A DNA stretch of 64,000 nucleotides from Polyangiaceae bacterium (GTDB lineage: Bacteria; Myxococcota_A; Polyangia; Polyangiales; Polyangiaceae), in NCBI GenBank assembly GCA_016712345.1, contig JADJRH010000011.1, positions 2,728,001 through 2,792,000 on the forward strand, given 5' to 3'. The notes under the pieces were generated by a model. That model did not search any database and was not told the origin of the DNA. It saw only the letters and a list, made by a program, of their open reading frames with translations. Position 1 is the first letter of the stretch; every line of letters begins with the position of its first letter. Of the stretch, positions 34,944-44,900 are shown piece by piece. Both the position numbers and the translations under genes were made by a program.

Positions 34944-35226
34944 GGCGGTCCAGACGCCAAGAGGCGGGATGGGGGATCGTTCGCAGTGACGGGCGACCGC
35001 AGTGAGTGCAGCGCCCCCACCGGGTGCAAGCATGGGAAGGCGAGGCTGCGGCCCGTTCACCTACCCGGTCAAGATCTACCCATTGCGTCCGACCCCTTCG
35101 CGACATCCACAACCTGACAGAGGGCCGTATAAAGCCGAGCCCCCGTGGGCGCATTGCACGAACGCGCGGACGCACGAACGGAGAACGATCCCCCTCCCGC
35201 TTCGCCGACTGTGGTAAGATGCCGCC

Positions 35227-37389
35227 GTGTTCACCTCCGCTCCCCTACCCTCGCGCGCAGCCCTTCGACCCCACGCTTTGGACGGCGCGCTCTTGTGGTT
35301 TCAACCCAGCACCGGCCTGAACCTGCGTTGGGATGCACCTGCTACCCGGCATATTGCGCGCAAAGCGCCGCGCGTGGTGCTGTTTGGTATTACCAACCGC
35401 TGCAACCTGACATGTTCGTTTTGTTCGCGTGACCAGTCGGCAGCGAGCGCGTGGACAGTGGAAAGCGCGTTTGAGATGTTGTCGGGTCTGTGGCGGCGCG
35501 GCGTGCTTGAAGTGGCGTTTGGCGGTGGCGAACCGCTGGCATTTCCAGGGTTGGGCGATTTGGTAGAGCGACTTGGAAAAGAAACGTCGCTCGCCGTGCA
35601 CCTGACAACCAATGGCACGTTGTTAACCGATGATTCTTTGGCCCGGCTGCGCCCGCACCTGGGTGAAATTCGTCTGTCTGTGTACGACGATTCACCGTGG
35701 GAAGATGCGTTGAAGCGGCTTGCCCGCGCGGGTGGAACGTTTGGGGTGAATGTGCTCGCCACGAAGCCGCGTCTCCCCAAGTTGCCGGCTCTTTTGCAAC
35801 GGCTTGCCGAGTTGGGATGCAACGACGTGGCCGTGCTGCGGTACGTGGGCATGGAGGTGGACAATCACCTCGGCCCCGACGGCGAGCAGCAGTTGGCGGA
35901 AATCTTGAAGCAAAGCCCGTTGAGGGTGAGGCTTTCGGTGTGTTTCGGTGATCGGTTGGCCCTGCCGCGACTCTTTGAAACGAGCGACTGCGCCGCGGGG
36001 TTGGACTTTGTCACCATCGGGTCTGACAAGACAATCAAGGCGTGCTCGTTTCAGGCGGCTGCGGTTCCTGTGTACACCGCCGACGACGTGCTGAATGTCT
36101 GGAAGCGCGAGCGCGAACGGCTGCTTGGGCCGGCGAAATTGCCTGGCTGCGCGCGTGGACCTCGGGGGCACCTTCCCATGGACCGAGGCCCGGCGCGGGG
36201 CGCGAAGCACCTGTCCCCTGGGCTGCGGGTATGGCGGGGTTATTCAGGCAACAACAGCGGAGACTGCGTGCTTGTGGGGCGGTTTGAGGAAGTGGAAGAA
36301 GCCGATCGTTACTTGGCCGATTTGCTGCCCGGATGGCTGCCCGGCGAGCCCTTTTCAGATGCGTGGAAGGAGCGCTTGGCACACGAGGGGATTGTGCTCG
36401 ACGCAGCGACACGTGAAACGGACGAGGGCGAAACGGACAGTGAAATATCGCCCCAGTCGATCGCCAAAGTGGGGCGCGCCGTGTTGCTGCACACCGACAT
36501 GACCCTGGAAGACGACTTCCCATCGCTGCGGGAACTCGTATGGAAACGCGGCGGGAAGGTAGTTTACTCGGGCGTGCATGAACATTCACCCGTGCAGTTG
36601 GTTACCGGTTTGCGGTTTGAAAATACCCGATCGCTCCGGGCAATGGAGGCCGAGTTGGCAGAGCAGGACATCGCTGTGTTGGAGCGGCGTGGGCTTGACC
36701 TTTATGGCTCGGTGCGAATGGCCCCCGCGCGAGACCTGATTGGTCCTCACGGCGGCGGTACAATGGAGGCATTGGTCGCGCGCCTCCAATCGATTGCCCT
36801 TCGGCATGGGGCACATTTTGCGGCGGAGTTGATGCCGTTGGAGGACGACATCCACTGGCCAACCATCCTTGCGGCGCGCCCGGCCTCGCCCACCAAAGAG
36901 CGGTTGTGGGCACGGTTTCCCGATGAAAAAAAGGCCGAGGCCGCAGCCCAAGGCGTGGGCGAACGTGCGGTGCGAGCGGGAAGGTGGATTGTGGTAGAGG
37001 CCACACGCGTTCCTCCGCGGTGGGGTTATTTCATCCAACGCTGCGGCGGAACGGTAGAGTGGATGGGGGCGGGCCGGGTAGAATTGACGGCCCAGTTTTA
37101 TCGAAAACCGGCGGATGGCCCTGAACTGACCATTCGGGACGTTGGCTCGGCGCTTCGGGCATATCTTCAACCCGGCGACGATCTGAAAATGGACCTCCAT
37201 TGGCGTGTACCGCGGGCGCGGGTAAACACCGATGAACCGGCTCGGGTGCTTGTATCGATAGTGAATTGCGCTGCGAGCTACGGGGCGGAAACATGGGTAG
37301 GGGCGGCATCGCACGATCGACTTGTCGCGGTGATTGACCGTTTGTATACAGACCTTTGCAACGCTGAAAAAGTCGCCCGCCGCGGGTAG
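35227..37389 (+). CDS. Radical SAM protein with long C-terminal extension
   Basis: A 720-residue protein from a GTG. The radical SAM core lies at about 45-330. RVVLFGITNRCNLTCSFCSR holds the CxxxCxxC 4Fe-4S cluster ligands, and EVAFGGGEPLAFPGLGDLVE the GGE motif. LAVHLTTNGTLLTD, VNVLATKPRLPKLPALLQRL and a Cys-containing strand (KTIKACSF) follow. About 390 residues follow that are not radical SAM. They include GYSGNNSGDCVLVGRFEEVE, KVGRAVLLHTDMTLEDDFPS and a C-terminal part (RCGGTVEWMGAGRVELTAQF). I recognise none of this. The core generates a 5'-deoxyadenosyl radical; the substrate may be a peptide or a cofactor. No precursor peptide or transporter gene is adjacent. Confidence 0.85.
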   Translation: MFTSAPLPSRAALRPHALDGALLWFQPSTGLNLRWDAPATRHIARKAPRVVLFGITNRCNLTCSFCSRDQSAASAWTVESAFEMLSGLWRRGVLEVAFGGGEPLAFPGLGDLVERLGKETSLAVHLTTNGTLLTDDSLARLRPHLGEIRLSVYDDSPWEDALKRLARAGGTFGVNVLATKPRLPKLPALLQRLAELGCNDVAVLRYVGMEVDNHLGPDGEQQLAEILKQSPLRVRLSVCFGDRLALPRLFETSDCAAGLDFVTIGSDKTIKACSFQAAAVPVYTADDVLNVWKRERERLLGPAKLPGCARGPRGHLPMDRGPARGAKHLSPGLRVWRGYSGNNSGDCVLVGRFEEVEEADRYLADLLPGWLPGEPFSDAWKERLAHEGIVLDAATRETDEGETDSEISPQSIAKVGRAVLLHTDMTLEDDFPSLRELVWKRGGKVVYSGVHEHSPVQLVTGLRFENTRSLRAMEAELAEQDIAVLERRGLDLYGSVRMAPARDLIGPHGGGTMEALVARLQSIALRHGAHFAAELMPLEDDIHWPTILAARPASPTKERLWARFPDEKKAEAAAQGVGERAVRAGRWIVVEATRVPPRWGYFIQRCGGTVEWMGAGRVELTAQFYRKPADGPELTIRDVGSALRAYLQPGDDLKMDLHWRVPRARVNTDEPARVLVSIVNCAASYGAETWVGAASHDRLVAVIDRLYTDLCNAEKVARRG

Positions 37390-37438
37390 GTCAGGCGCCG
37401 AGCACCGGCGGCGGCGCTTGGGTAGATTGTGTACGCAT

Positions 37439-38239
37439 TCAGCGAGAGCAGGAGGCCACATTTCCCCCTTTGCAGGCTTTCGCCCAGAGGGCCTTGGCCT
37501 TTGCAGGATCGGCCTTGACACCCACCCCCTCGTCGTAACAGCCTCCGAGGAGACTGCAACTGCCCGCATCGCCGAGATTGCAGCCCTTTTCCAACACGCG
37601 CGCAGCGAGTTCAAACTTTTTTGCGGTGAGCATGTCCCCTCCAAACATGAAACACGCGCTCGCATCGCCGGCTTCACACGAGCGACCGTAGAGGTCCGTG
37701 GCGCGACGGCGCAAATCAGCCTCTTTGGCAGAGTCTTTGAGCATACCCTGACCTGAAAGGTGCATGTCCGCAAGGATGCTGCAACTCTCAGCGTCGGCAC
37801 CTTCACACGCCGCAATGAGCAGGGGAATTGCTTTGGTGGTGAGCTGTTGAGCTTTTTGCGGATCTTTGGATACGCCCGACCCCAACTCGTAAGCGGTAGC
37901 GAGGGAGTAGCAACCCTTGCCCAAGCCGCCGGTGCACGCCCTGTCGGCCAAGGCGCGGGCCTTGGGTAGATTTGTACGAACGTTGGCATTGCCAAACGAG
38001 TAGATGCGGGCAAGGCGCACACAGCTTTCTAAATCGCCTGAATCGCATTTGGCGGTGCAGCCGGCTTCATCATCGTCTATGCAGGGTAGAACATCCGCCG
38101 CGGCCGATGTACCACTGGTTGCGGGTTGAGCGGAGGGGCCTTCTGTCTCTGCGGCAGGTTCACTGGGAGGTTTGGAGCCAGACGCGGAGCAACCGGCCGA
38201 AGAAATCAGCGCCAGAACAATGGGAAGGTGGCGTTTCAT
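37439..38239 (-). CDS. Sel1-repeat lipoprotein
   Basis: A 266-residue protein starting MKRHLPIVLALISSAGCSAS (lipobox SAGC). After a Pro/Ala/Ser linker come five to six Sel1-like repeats with paired Cys: AGCTAKCDSGDLESCVRLAR, CTGGLGKGCYSLATAYELGS, GADAESCSILADMHLSGQGM, AGDASACFMFGGDM and LGDAGSCSLLGGCYDEGVGV. Each repeat carries a Cys that can pair within the helical hairpin, as in the Cys-rich Hcp-type Sel1 proteins of the periplasm. A binding scaffold is likely; the partner is unknown. The upstream intergenic DNA (38240-38501) holds a family A repeat. Confidence 0.88.
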   Translation of the reverse strand: MKRHLPIVLALISSAGCSASGSKPPSEPAAETEGPSAQPATSGTSAAADVLPCIDDDEAGCTAKCDSGDLESCVRLARIYSFGNANVRTNLPKARALADRACTGGLGKGCYSLATAYELGSGVSKDPQKAQQLTTKAIPLLIAACEGADAESCSILADMHLSGQGMLKDSAKEADLRRRATDLYGRSCEAGDASACFMFGGDMLTAKKFELAARVLEKGCNLGDAGSCSLLGGCYDEGVGVKADPAKAKALWAKACKGGNVASCSR

Positions 38240-38279
38240 CGGAGCGGGGATTGACCATAAAGGCGGCCTCCCGTCAACC

Positions 38280-38372
38280 GTTTCGCGCGCCCAAGGGGCA
38301 TGGTTGGGCAACAAGGCGCTGAAGGCGCCCCACAAACAGCCTAATGACAGCACGTGCGAGGTTCTTGGCTTG
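38280..38372. repeat. Dispersed repeat family A, copy 2, with palindrome half-site
   Basis: TTTCGCGCGCCCAAGGGGCA, then GGCGCTGAAGGCGCCCCA, followed by AATGACAGCACGTGCGAGGT. The same order of units occurs at 46446-46530. Confidence 0.75.
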
Positions 38373-38501
38373 CATCGCCAAAAAACGTCGGTGCCCATTC
38401 GCCGGGTGACAAATTCCGTCCAGAACGCCGACTGGCTGGGGCGTATTTGAGCCCCAAAAACGCGTCCGGTGACTCGGCACATCCATTGCCACGCCGCGGT
38501 C

Positions 38502-39269
38502 ATGCAAAAATACCTTCTCCCCAGTTTGGCATTCGCTCTCGCGGGCGCCGCGTGCGGCGGAAAGGTCGTCGAATCCACGGGTGGATCGACGGCAGAGTCC
38601 GCTACCGGCGCTGGCGGCTCTTCCGCGAGCAGCGCCGATTCTTCGAGTGGAGCAAGCGGTTCATCCACGAGCAACGGCGGAGATGCTTCATCCGCGGGTG
38701 GAGGCGATTCTACCATGACGGGCGGAACCACCGGCGGTGCTGGGAATGGCGGAACAGGCGGTGGGGCAAACACCCTGTGCACAGAACCCGGCCCGCTTCC
38801 GCCGCCGGGTGCCGCCGGAGGAAACCCCGCATGCAAGTGCGCCGACGAAGCCATGATTCTCCTGCCCATGCTGGCGCTCGCGGCGCAAACCAATCTCGGG
38901 GCGAATGGCTTTGTGTGTGGCAGCGCTTTCCCAATTCCAGCCGTGGTACCTTCGGGCTCCTATTATGTTCCGTGGGTTGCCGACGGTATGGATTTTCAAA
39001 CGGGCGACGAAAATAACGGCTGGCAATGCCTCCAAATCACTATGCCCGAGACGATTCACTGCCAATACAGCTTCACCAAAGGCACGTCGCCGGTGACCTC
39101 GGGACACGGCGGCTTCCCGTTGGCGATCTATGCCGAAAGCTTCGAAGTCGCTGCCGAAGGGGACGATGACGGCGACGGGATTCGCAGCGGGTTCGCGATC
39201 GTTGCCAATCCCGACCCGAGCGGGCAGTTTATTGTCGAGCCGATGTTTATCGACCAGCCGGACGAATAA
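38502..39269 (+). CDS. Lipoprotein with pilin-like C-terminal region
   Basis: A 255-residue protein starting MQKYLLPSLAFALAGAACGG (lipobox GAAC); an ATG 33 bases further up would give a poorer signal. A Ser/Gly/Thr linker of about 75 residues is followed by a Cys-containing domain (CKCADEAMILLPMLALAAQT). It ends in FPLAIYAESFEVAAEGDDDG and DGIRSGFAIVANPDPSGQFI. That end resembles the beta-sheet part of pilin-like proteins, where a DxDGDGxxSGF loop may bind calcium. Function unknown; surface location inferred from the lipobox. Confidence 0.75.
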   Translation: MQKYLLPSLAFALAGAACGGKVVESTGGSTAESATGAGGSSASSADSSSGASGSSTSNGGDASSAGGGDSTMTGGTTGGAGNGGTGGGANTLCTEPGPLPPPGAAGGNPACKCADEAMILLPMLALAAQTNLGANGFVCGSAFPIPAVVPSGSYYVPWVADGMDFQTGDENNGWQCLQITMPETIHCQYSFTKGTSPVTSGHGGFPLAIYAESFEVAAEGDDDGDGIRSGFAIVANPDPSGQFIVEPMFIDQPDE

Positions 39270-39325
39270 GCGCAGAAAACACCGCACATTCCAAACTCCA
39301 GAAATCGTCTTTGGGGGCGGGGGAT

Positions 39326-39973
39326 CGGTGGAGCAAGCCTCTTTGCCGAGGTAGCCGGGCGTGAGGGCGGCGCCTTCGCGAGAACGTTGTCCATCCCGTC
39401 AGCGCGGCGCGCCCATGTACGTCCAACCATAGGGCGCCGGATCTTCGCGCAATGTGCCCGTGGCAAGATCCATCGAGATATAGATCGACGCTGCGGGCTG
39501 CGTGCGTTGGAGCAGCGCGACGACGCGAGTAGGTCCGGGCTGCGTCTCCCTGCGATACATAAAGCCGTTGTCGTCAACGAGAGCCACATGCACGATCGCG
39601 TAGGCGGCCGGGTTTTGGCCGACCTCGGTGAGCGGGTACCGCCCGCCGGCCTGCGCGAGAAGCGCCTGCGCGCGCGGGTCGGCGCGCATCGCTTGGAAGT
39701 ACGTCTGTAGATCGGCACCATACGCCTGCCCGCCGCGAGGACGGCGCCGGCGCGACGCCACCTCCAAAGCACATAGGCGGCGAGGAAGCCGACCGAGAGA
39801 ACGCCGACGAGGATGCGAACCAGAGGACTCATGTTCGAGACGCTGCTCCTTTGGAAGACGACGACGCTATCATGGGTGCGCAGCGGTGGGAAGCCGCGTT
39901 TGGCCCGGAGTGAAATCCGCCGTCTTTGTGGGCGGGGGGCGGGCGCCCCCCGCAACGCCCCCCACCCTGTTGC
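39326..39973. repeat. 650-bp duplicated block, copy 1
   Basis: Nearly identical to 48519-49167, same orientation, about 9.2 kb apart. It contains a small membrane-protein gene and ends in a family B palindrome. A second shared piece follows each copy (40025-40080 and 49395-49456). Confidence 0.9.
39399..39832 (-). CDS. Small membrane-anchored protein, frameshifted copy
   Basis: Starts at 39832 with MSPLVRILVGVLSVGFLAAY, one N-terminal membrane segment, like the intact gene at 48592-49026. The frame breaks after VLAAG because this copy has CCC at 39729-39731 where the other copy has CCCC. Beyond that point it reads QAYGADLQTYFQAMRADPRA to the same stop. The intact paralog shows directly that one C is missing here. 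It is a pseudogene or a sequencing error. Confidence 0.8.
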
Positions 39974-40039
39974 TACGTCGCGACTTCGGCGCCGTTTGTT
40001 CGCGCTATGCGCCGACGGGGCGCTGATGGGTAGATCGAC

Positions 40040-40972
40040 TCAACTGACAGGCGGATTGGTCGGTTCACCTGACTGGGTAGGTTGACCGGCTTCCGGCGGT
40101 TTTGACGCGCTACCGTTGGGGGTTGGCGCGGCGTCGTCGGTATAGCCGTTGGACCCGGAAGGTGGGGTGTAGGCGGTGTACTCTTTCATTCGTTCGGTGC
40201 CCCCGAACCAATATTCGGCAGCGGCTCGAATGCGGCGCTCGGTGTTGGCGACCAGCGTGAAGGCCCGGTCGCGCGCGAGGCGGGCGGTGCGAGCCTCTTC
40301 GCCGAGGGTTTTGGCGCCGAGGAGGTGAGAGAGTTTGGGCGAAAGCTGCTCCAGGCGCTCTACCATTTGGGCCTCGCCGCGGGGGCAGGAGGCGAGATAG
40401 GTCGCGTGTTGGGAGGCGAGTTGGAGGAGGTCGGAGACGTCTTGGACAAGGTCGGCATCCCCCTCCCCTTCGCGAATCTGACGGAGGCGCTTTTGCCCAG
40501 CGGGATCGGCGCGGAAACGCAGGTCAAACGCGCGGAGAAGGCCCTCTTTGGCAACGGTGGCCTCGGCGGCAAGTTCGGAGAACTCTTTGCCCGCGGCGGC
40601 TTGTGAAAAGCGCGCTGTTTGATGCTCCGATTCGCGCAACCTGAAAAACTCGATGCGGTCGCGTTGGGCAAGCACTTCCTCTTTGGTGAGGGGCGGCTCG
40701 CCGTAGAATGGGGCTTTGACAAGGTTGTCGACATCGCGCTCGGCGGCGATTCGAATTCGGTGGCTCCACCGAACACGGTCCCGACTGCGCCCAGGGAACG
40801 ACAACACGTCTTTGCCGAGCGCATCCGCATCGGCGGCGAGCTGTTCTTTTCGCTTTTGGGTGAGGGTGTACACATCGTCGTCGGACCACTCAATGGGCTT
40901 GTCTTCGGTCGGGCCTTGGGCGGGAGCCTTGTTGGAGCCAACGGGGGTGACTTTGGTCTTTGCCTTTGCCAT
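40040..40972 (-). CDS. Helical hypothetical protein
   Basis: A 310-residue protein from 40972, with AAAGGAG 7 bases ahead of the ATG. It begins MAKAKTKVTPVGSNKAPAQG. The body (about 30-270) is almost entirely helical and charged (TQKRKEQLAADADALGKDVL, RLRESEHQTARFSQAAAGKE, DVSDLLQLASQHATYLASCP). A disordered Pro/Ser/Gly tail ends at NPPVS. No signal, membrane segment or known domain. Part of its 3' end recurs at about 49395-49456, downstream of the other copy of the 650-bp block, so a second copy of this gene was once there. Function unknown. Confidence 0.75.
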   Translation of the reverse strand: MAKAKTKVTPVGSNKAPAQGPTEDKPIEWSDDDVYTLTQKRKEQLAADADALGKDVLSFPGRSRDRVRWSHRIRIAAERDVDNLVKAPFYGEPPLTKEEVLAQRDRIEFFRLRESEHQTARFSQAAAGKEFSELAAEATVAKEGLLRAFDLRFRADPAGQKRLRQIREGEGDADLVQDVSDLLQLASQHATYLASCPRGEAQMVERLEQLSPKLSHLLGAKTLGEEARTARLARDRAFTLVANTERRIRAAAEYWFGGTERMKEYTAYTPPSGSNGYTDDAAPTPNGSASKPPEAGQPTQSGEPTNPPVS

Positions 40973-41096
40973 GGGAAGTCTCCTTTGGGCGACGGTGCGC
41001 CCGGTTGAGAGTTGTTCGGATTGTTCGGGCGGCCTCGTTTCACCTCCCCAGGGGCGGTGCATTTTTTTGAAGTGAGCAAAACAATTCATCTTTGGA

Positions 41097-41440
41097 GGGG
41101 TCCGGGCGGGCTTTGGCGGCGTCCGGGGGAGCTTTGGCGGCGTCCGGGGGAGCTTTGAAGGGCTCCGGGGCCTCGCGGAAGCGAATCCGGGTGGGCGTTG
41201 GCGGGGTCCGGGGCGCCGCGGAAAGCGATCTGGGGGCGCGTTGGAGGACTCCGGAGCGCCGCGGAAACTGATCCGGGTGGGCGTTGGCGGGGTTCGGCCA
41301 GCCTTTGGAGGGCTTCGGAGCCCGGCGGAAAGCGATCCGGGTGGGCTTTGGAGGACTCCGGGGCGCCGCGGAAAGCGATTCGGCTGGCCTTTGGACGGGT
41401 TGGGGCCGCAGCGGAAACCTATTTGGACCGAGTGACCGCA
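41097..41440. repeat. Minisatellite built of 21- and 22-bp half units
   Basis: Consecutive units start TCCGGGG or TTCGGAG. Five are 43 bp long (a 22-bp half, TCCGGGGCGCCGCGGAAAGC plus GA, and a 21-bp half). Single 21-bp units occur at the left end (TCCGGGGGAGCTTTGGCGGC plus G) and once inside. Long frames on both strands here are Pro- or Gly-rich repeat translations, not genes. Confidence 0.85.
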
Positions 41441-41467
41441 GAAACCCGGGGCGCGGGAGAGACTCGA

Positions 41468-41549
41468 GCCGCGCGCACGTGCGCAACCCACGCCGGCGGC
41501 AGCGCGACCAGGCTGTCGGTTCGGCAATAGGTGCCACGCCCAGCGCCCA
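41468..41549 (-). pseudogene. Internal scrap of the zinc-ribbon gene
   Basis: Matches about 33209-33294. The minus strand still reads TYCRTDSLVALPPAWVAHVR, the part around the second zinc ribbon. The stretch 41560-41980 that follows shows no gene, only a short run of ACGGAGATC-type direct repeats near 41765. Confidence 0.75.
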
Positions 41550-41980
41550 TGAGCCGCGGACTGCCCCTTGCAAGCCTTGTTAGCGCCTTTTCCCCCCGAC
41601 GCGAATCCTGCCGGAACCGCCCGCTCCCCCAATTCCCTCGTGTTGGGCCCCTGCTTGCAAGCCTTGTAAGCGCCCCCACACGCGCGACCGCCCCAGGTAC
41701 GTTCAGCCACATCGCAACGACCTGAAATGCCCTGCCACCTGACACGTCGTATTCAACAAGGAGGCACGGAGATCACGGAGATCCACGGAGTTTTTTTGTA
41801 TTTTAGGCTGCAATCGTCTCGCACAACCAAACCAACAACCTGCCAGGCTCAGGATCGCGGATGATGTGTACCCATAGCAACCCAACAAACAAAAAACTCC
41901 GCTCCGGGCCGTGAACCGATTGCCTCAAGCTTCGTTTTCCCTACTCATCTACCGCGCTTTGTGCGACAAGCCCGGTCCTT

Positions 41981-44900
41981 GTGACTGCCCCCGACGAACC
42001 GGCGAAACTCCTTGCGGCCTTCGACCCGATTGAACGCTCGCTCATCGAGCTGATGGCGGTGTCCTACCAACCCGAGTCGGCCACCTATTTGGCGACCGCT
42101 CTTGGCAAATTGGGGCTCCGGTTGGACGGTCGAGCGATTAAGAACGACGCCGTCCGGGCCCTTGCGGATCGGCTGAAAGCGCGGGGGATCCTCTCCCAAG
42201 GGACCGATCTCAGCGTGCCTGAACGGCTGGCCCACGAAACAATGCTCCAGCTCGCGAGGGAGGGCCGGCTCGAAAAGGTCGCGGAGATCGTTCGGGCGCT
42301 CCGGCCGGCTCAAAAGGAGCCCGGCGCTCTAACGGCGACGTGGCCGCTCGCCGTGCGTGAGCTTCGGATTGCTGTGTACTCCAAGCAGTGGGATGCGGCG
42401 CGCGCGCTCAGCAAAGAACTCCCGAGTTCTGGCTTCTGGGACGTTTGCAACCCGTTCGACCGCGCGTTGGTGGCCCAGATGCCGGCCGATCGGCGCAGCC
42501 GCGCCCTGGCGGGCATTGTCGCCACTGGGCTCAACGCGGCAGAATCGGTGGAGGAGGCGTTCGCCATGTTCGAAGCGGAACCCGAGCTGACGGACCACGA
42601 GCATCGCGCCCTGGTGGAGGGCCTGATGTTCCGCGGCCGGTTCGACGATGCGGAACGGCGGCTCGCCAATCACAAGTCCATCGAGTCGAAGGTGGGACGC
42701 GCGTTTCTGCTGCTGCTCCGGGGGCGGATTCCCGAGGCCATTGCAGCGTACGATGCCGCGCGGACAGCCTTTCTCAAATGGGCGGGCAAGCGCAATGTCG
42801 TTTTCCCCGACCGCGCCGGCCTGTTCTTCGTTGTCGCGCTGCTTGCGGAGGGTAGTTCGGCGAGCCTTGCCCGAGCCGCTGGCCTCCTTGCGGATGTCAA
42901 GAGTTCGCACGCGCTGCACACGAGCTATGAGATTCTGAGAGAAGTTCTGCTCGTCTTGGATCGCCGAAAACAGCCGGACTATGAGCACTTCAGCCCGCGC
43001 GCTCCGAGTGATGTTGTCGAAATCCTCGTCCGCTCCGCAGCAGCCCTCTGGACGGGCGCCCGCCTGTCCCCCGCGGCGCACGAAGAGCTGGAGAAGCTCC
43101 ACGCGCGCTCCAAGGCCACGGGTCTTCACTGGGTCGCCGCCCAGGCGGCGGATCTACTCAGCGCGCTGTCAGGGAAAAACGAGGTCGCGGCTCCCCTCCT
43201 CCCTGCGGGCGGCGGAATGCGACTCGCCGCGATCGTGCAGCGGGGTGACCGTTGGACAGACACGCTGCAGAAGCTCGCGGAGGTCGTCGCCGAAACAACG
43301 CCCGCGGAGTCGGCGACGGCGTCACCCAAGGGAGAACCCGATCGCCGCCTCGTCTGGGTGGTAAGCAGCGAGTATACACACGTCGGGATCGAACCCCGCG
43401 AGCAATCACGGACGAAGGGAGTGTGGTCAAAAGGCCGGCCCGTTGCGCTCAAGCGCTTGTACGAAAGCGCGGACCAGCTTGACTACCTAACCGCCCAAGA
43501 CCACGCGGTGCGCTCGCTGATTACGCTGTCGATTGCGTTTTCGCGCGGATATAAAAATGAGTATTTCAACCTGGACGCAGCGAGCGCTCTGCGCGTTCTC
43601 GCGGGCAGCCCCAACGTGCTCATCGAGATGCCGGGCGGCCAGCTCGAACCATGCGAAGTCCGCGAGGCGTCGCCGCGACTGGAGGTCACGCGAGCCAATG
43701 GGCAACTTTCTCTCTCGCTCTCGCCGCGGCCGCTGAATGAGCAACAGAGCGTTGCGGCCGAGAAACGTGGCCCTCGGGTGGTGGAGATCGTCTCCTTTGC
43801 TCCCGTCCATCACGCGATTGCAAAGGTGCTTGGGGAGAAGCCTCTCGACATGCCGGCGTCCGGCGAGGGCGAGCTTCGAGCGGTTCTCCAGAAGCTTTCG
43901 GGTCACGTCGCGGTTCAAGCCGATCTCTCCGGCCAGGCGGAGGGCGCCGAAAGCGTGCCGGGAGACCCGCGCCCTTGGTTCGTGTTTCGCACGCTGGGGG
44001 ACGGCTTTTTGGCAGCGGGGCGCGTTCGCCCGCTCGGCGTTCAAGGTCCGCTCGCGCAGCCGGGGCAAGGCGGAACAACCCTCCTTGCGCAAGTCGCCGG
44101 GCGGCAGACGAGCGCGACGCGTGACCTCGGGGAGGAGGCTCGAAGGTTCGAGAGCGTCCTCGCCGCCTGTCCGGGCCTTTCCGCGTGCCGGAGCGCCGAC
44201 GGTGACTTCCTTTTTCCCGATGCAGAAAGGGCGCTCGGGGCGCTCGCAGAAATCCGCGCTCTTGGGGACCAGGCGGTCGTCGAGTGGCCGGCGGGCGAAG
44301 CCCTCCAGTCCTACGAGCCTGCGGGGGCCGACAACGTCCAGTGGACCATCAAGAGCCAGGCCGGGGGCTTTTCGATGCGAGGGGTGCTATCGATCCCGAA
44401 CCACAAGAACATCGATATCACGGATCTGAGCGAGTATCTGTTGGCCTCACCGGGCCGTTTTTTCAAGCTTTCGGGCGATGAGCGCTACCTCGCGATCACT
44501 GCCGAACTTCGGGCGCGGCTCGACGAACTCTTGGGCCTTATGGATCGGGCGGGCCGCGACTTGCGAATTCACCCGCTTGCGGTCCCGCTGGTAGCCGATC
44601 TCCTCGGCCCCTCCCCGGTCAAGGCCGATGAAGGCTGGCGGACTCAACTGGCGCGCTTCACGGCGAGCGAAGCAGATGTGGAGATCCCGTCTACCCTGCG
44701 TGGCGAGCTGCGGCCGTATCAGGTCGACGGGTTTCGATGGTTGGTGCGGTTGAGTCGATGGGGAGCCGGCGGCTGCCTCGCCGACGACATGGGCCTTGGA
44801 AAAACCATCCAAACCATTGCGCTGCTCTTGTCCCGTGCGACCGTGGGCCCGGCCCTTGTGGTCGCGCCCACCTCGGTGATCCCCACATGGGTCGATGAAG

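Noticed and set aside
38240..38893. N-terminal extension of the Sel1 frame with Pro-rich sequence
   Set aside because: It is antisense to the next lipoprotein gene and its Gly linker. The lipobox start at 38239 is clear.
40973..41710. Upstream extension of the helical protein frame
   Set aside because: The extension reads the minisatellite and a zinc-ribbon scrap; a strong ribosome binding site marks the start at 40972.
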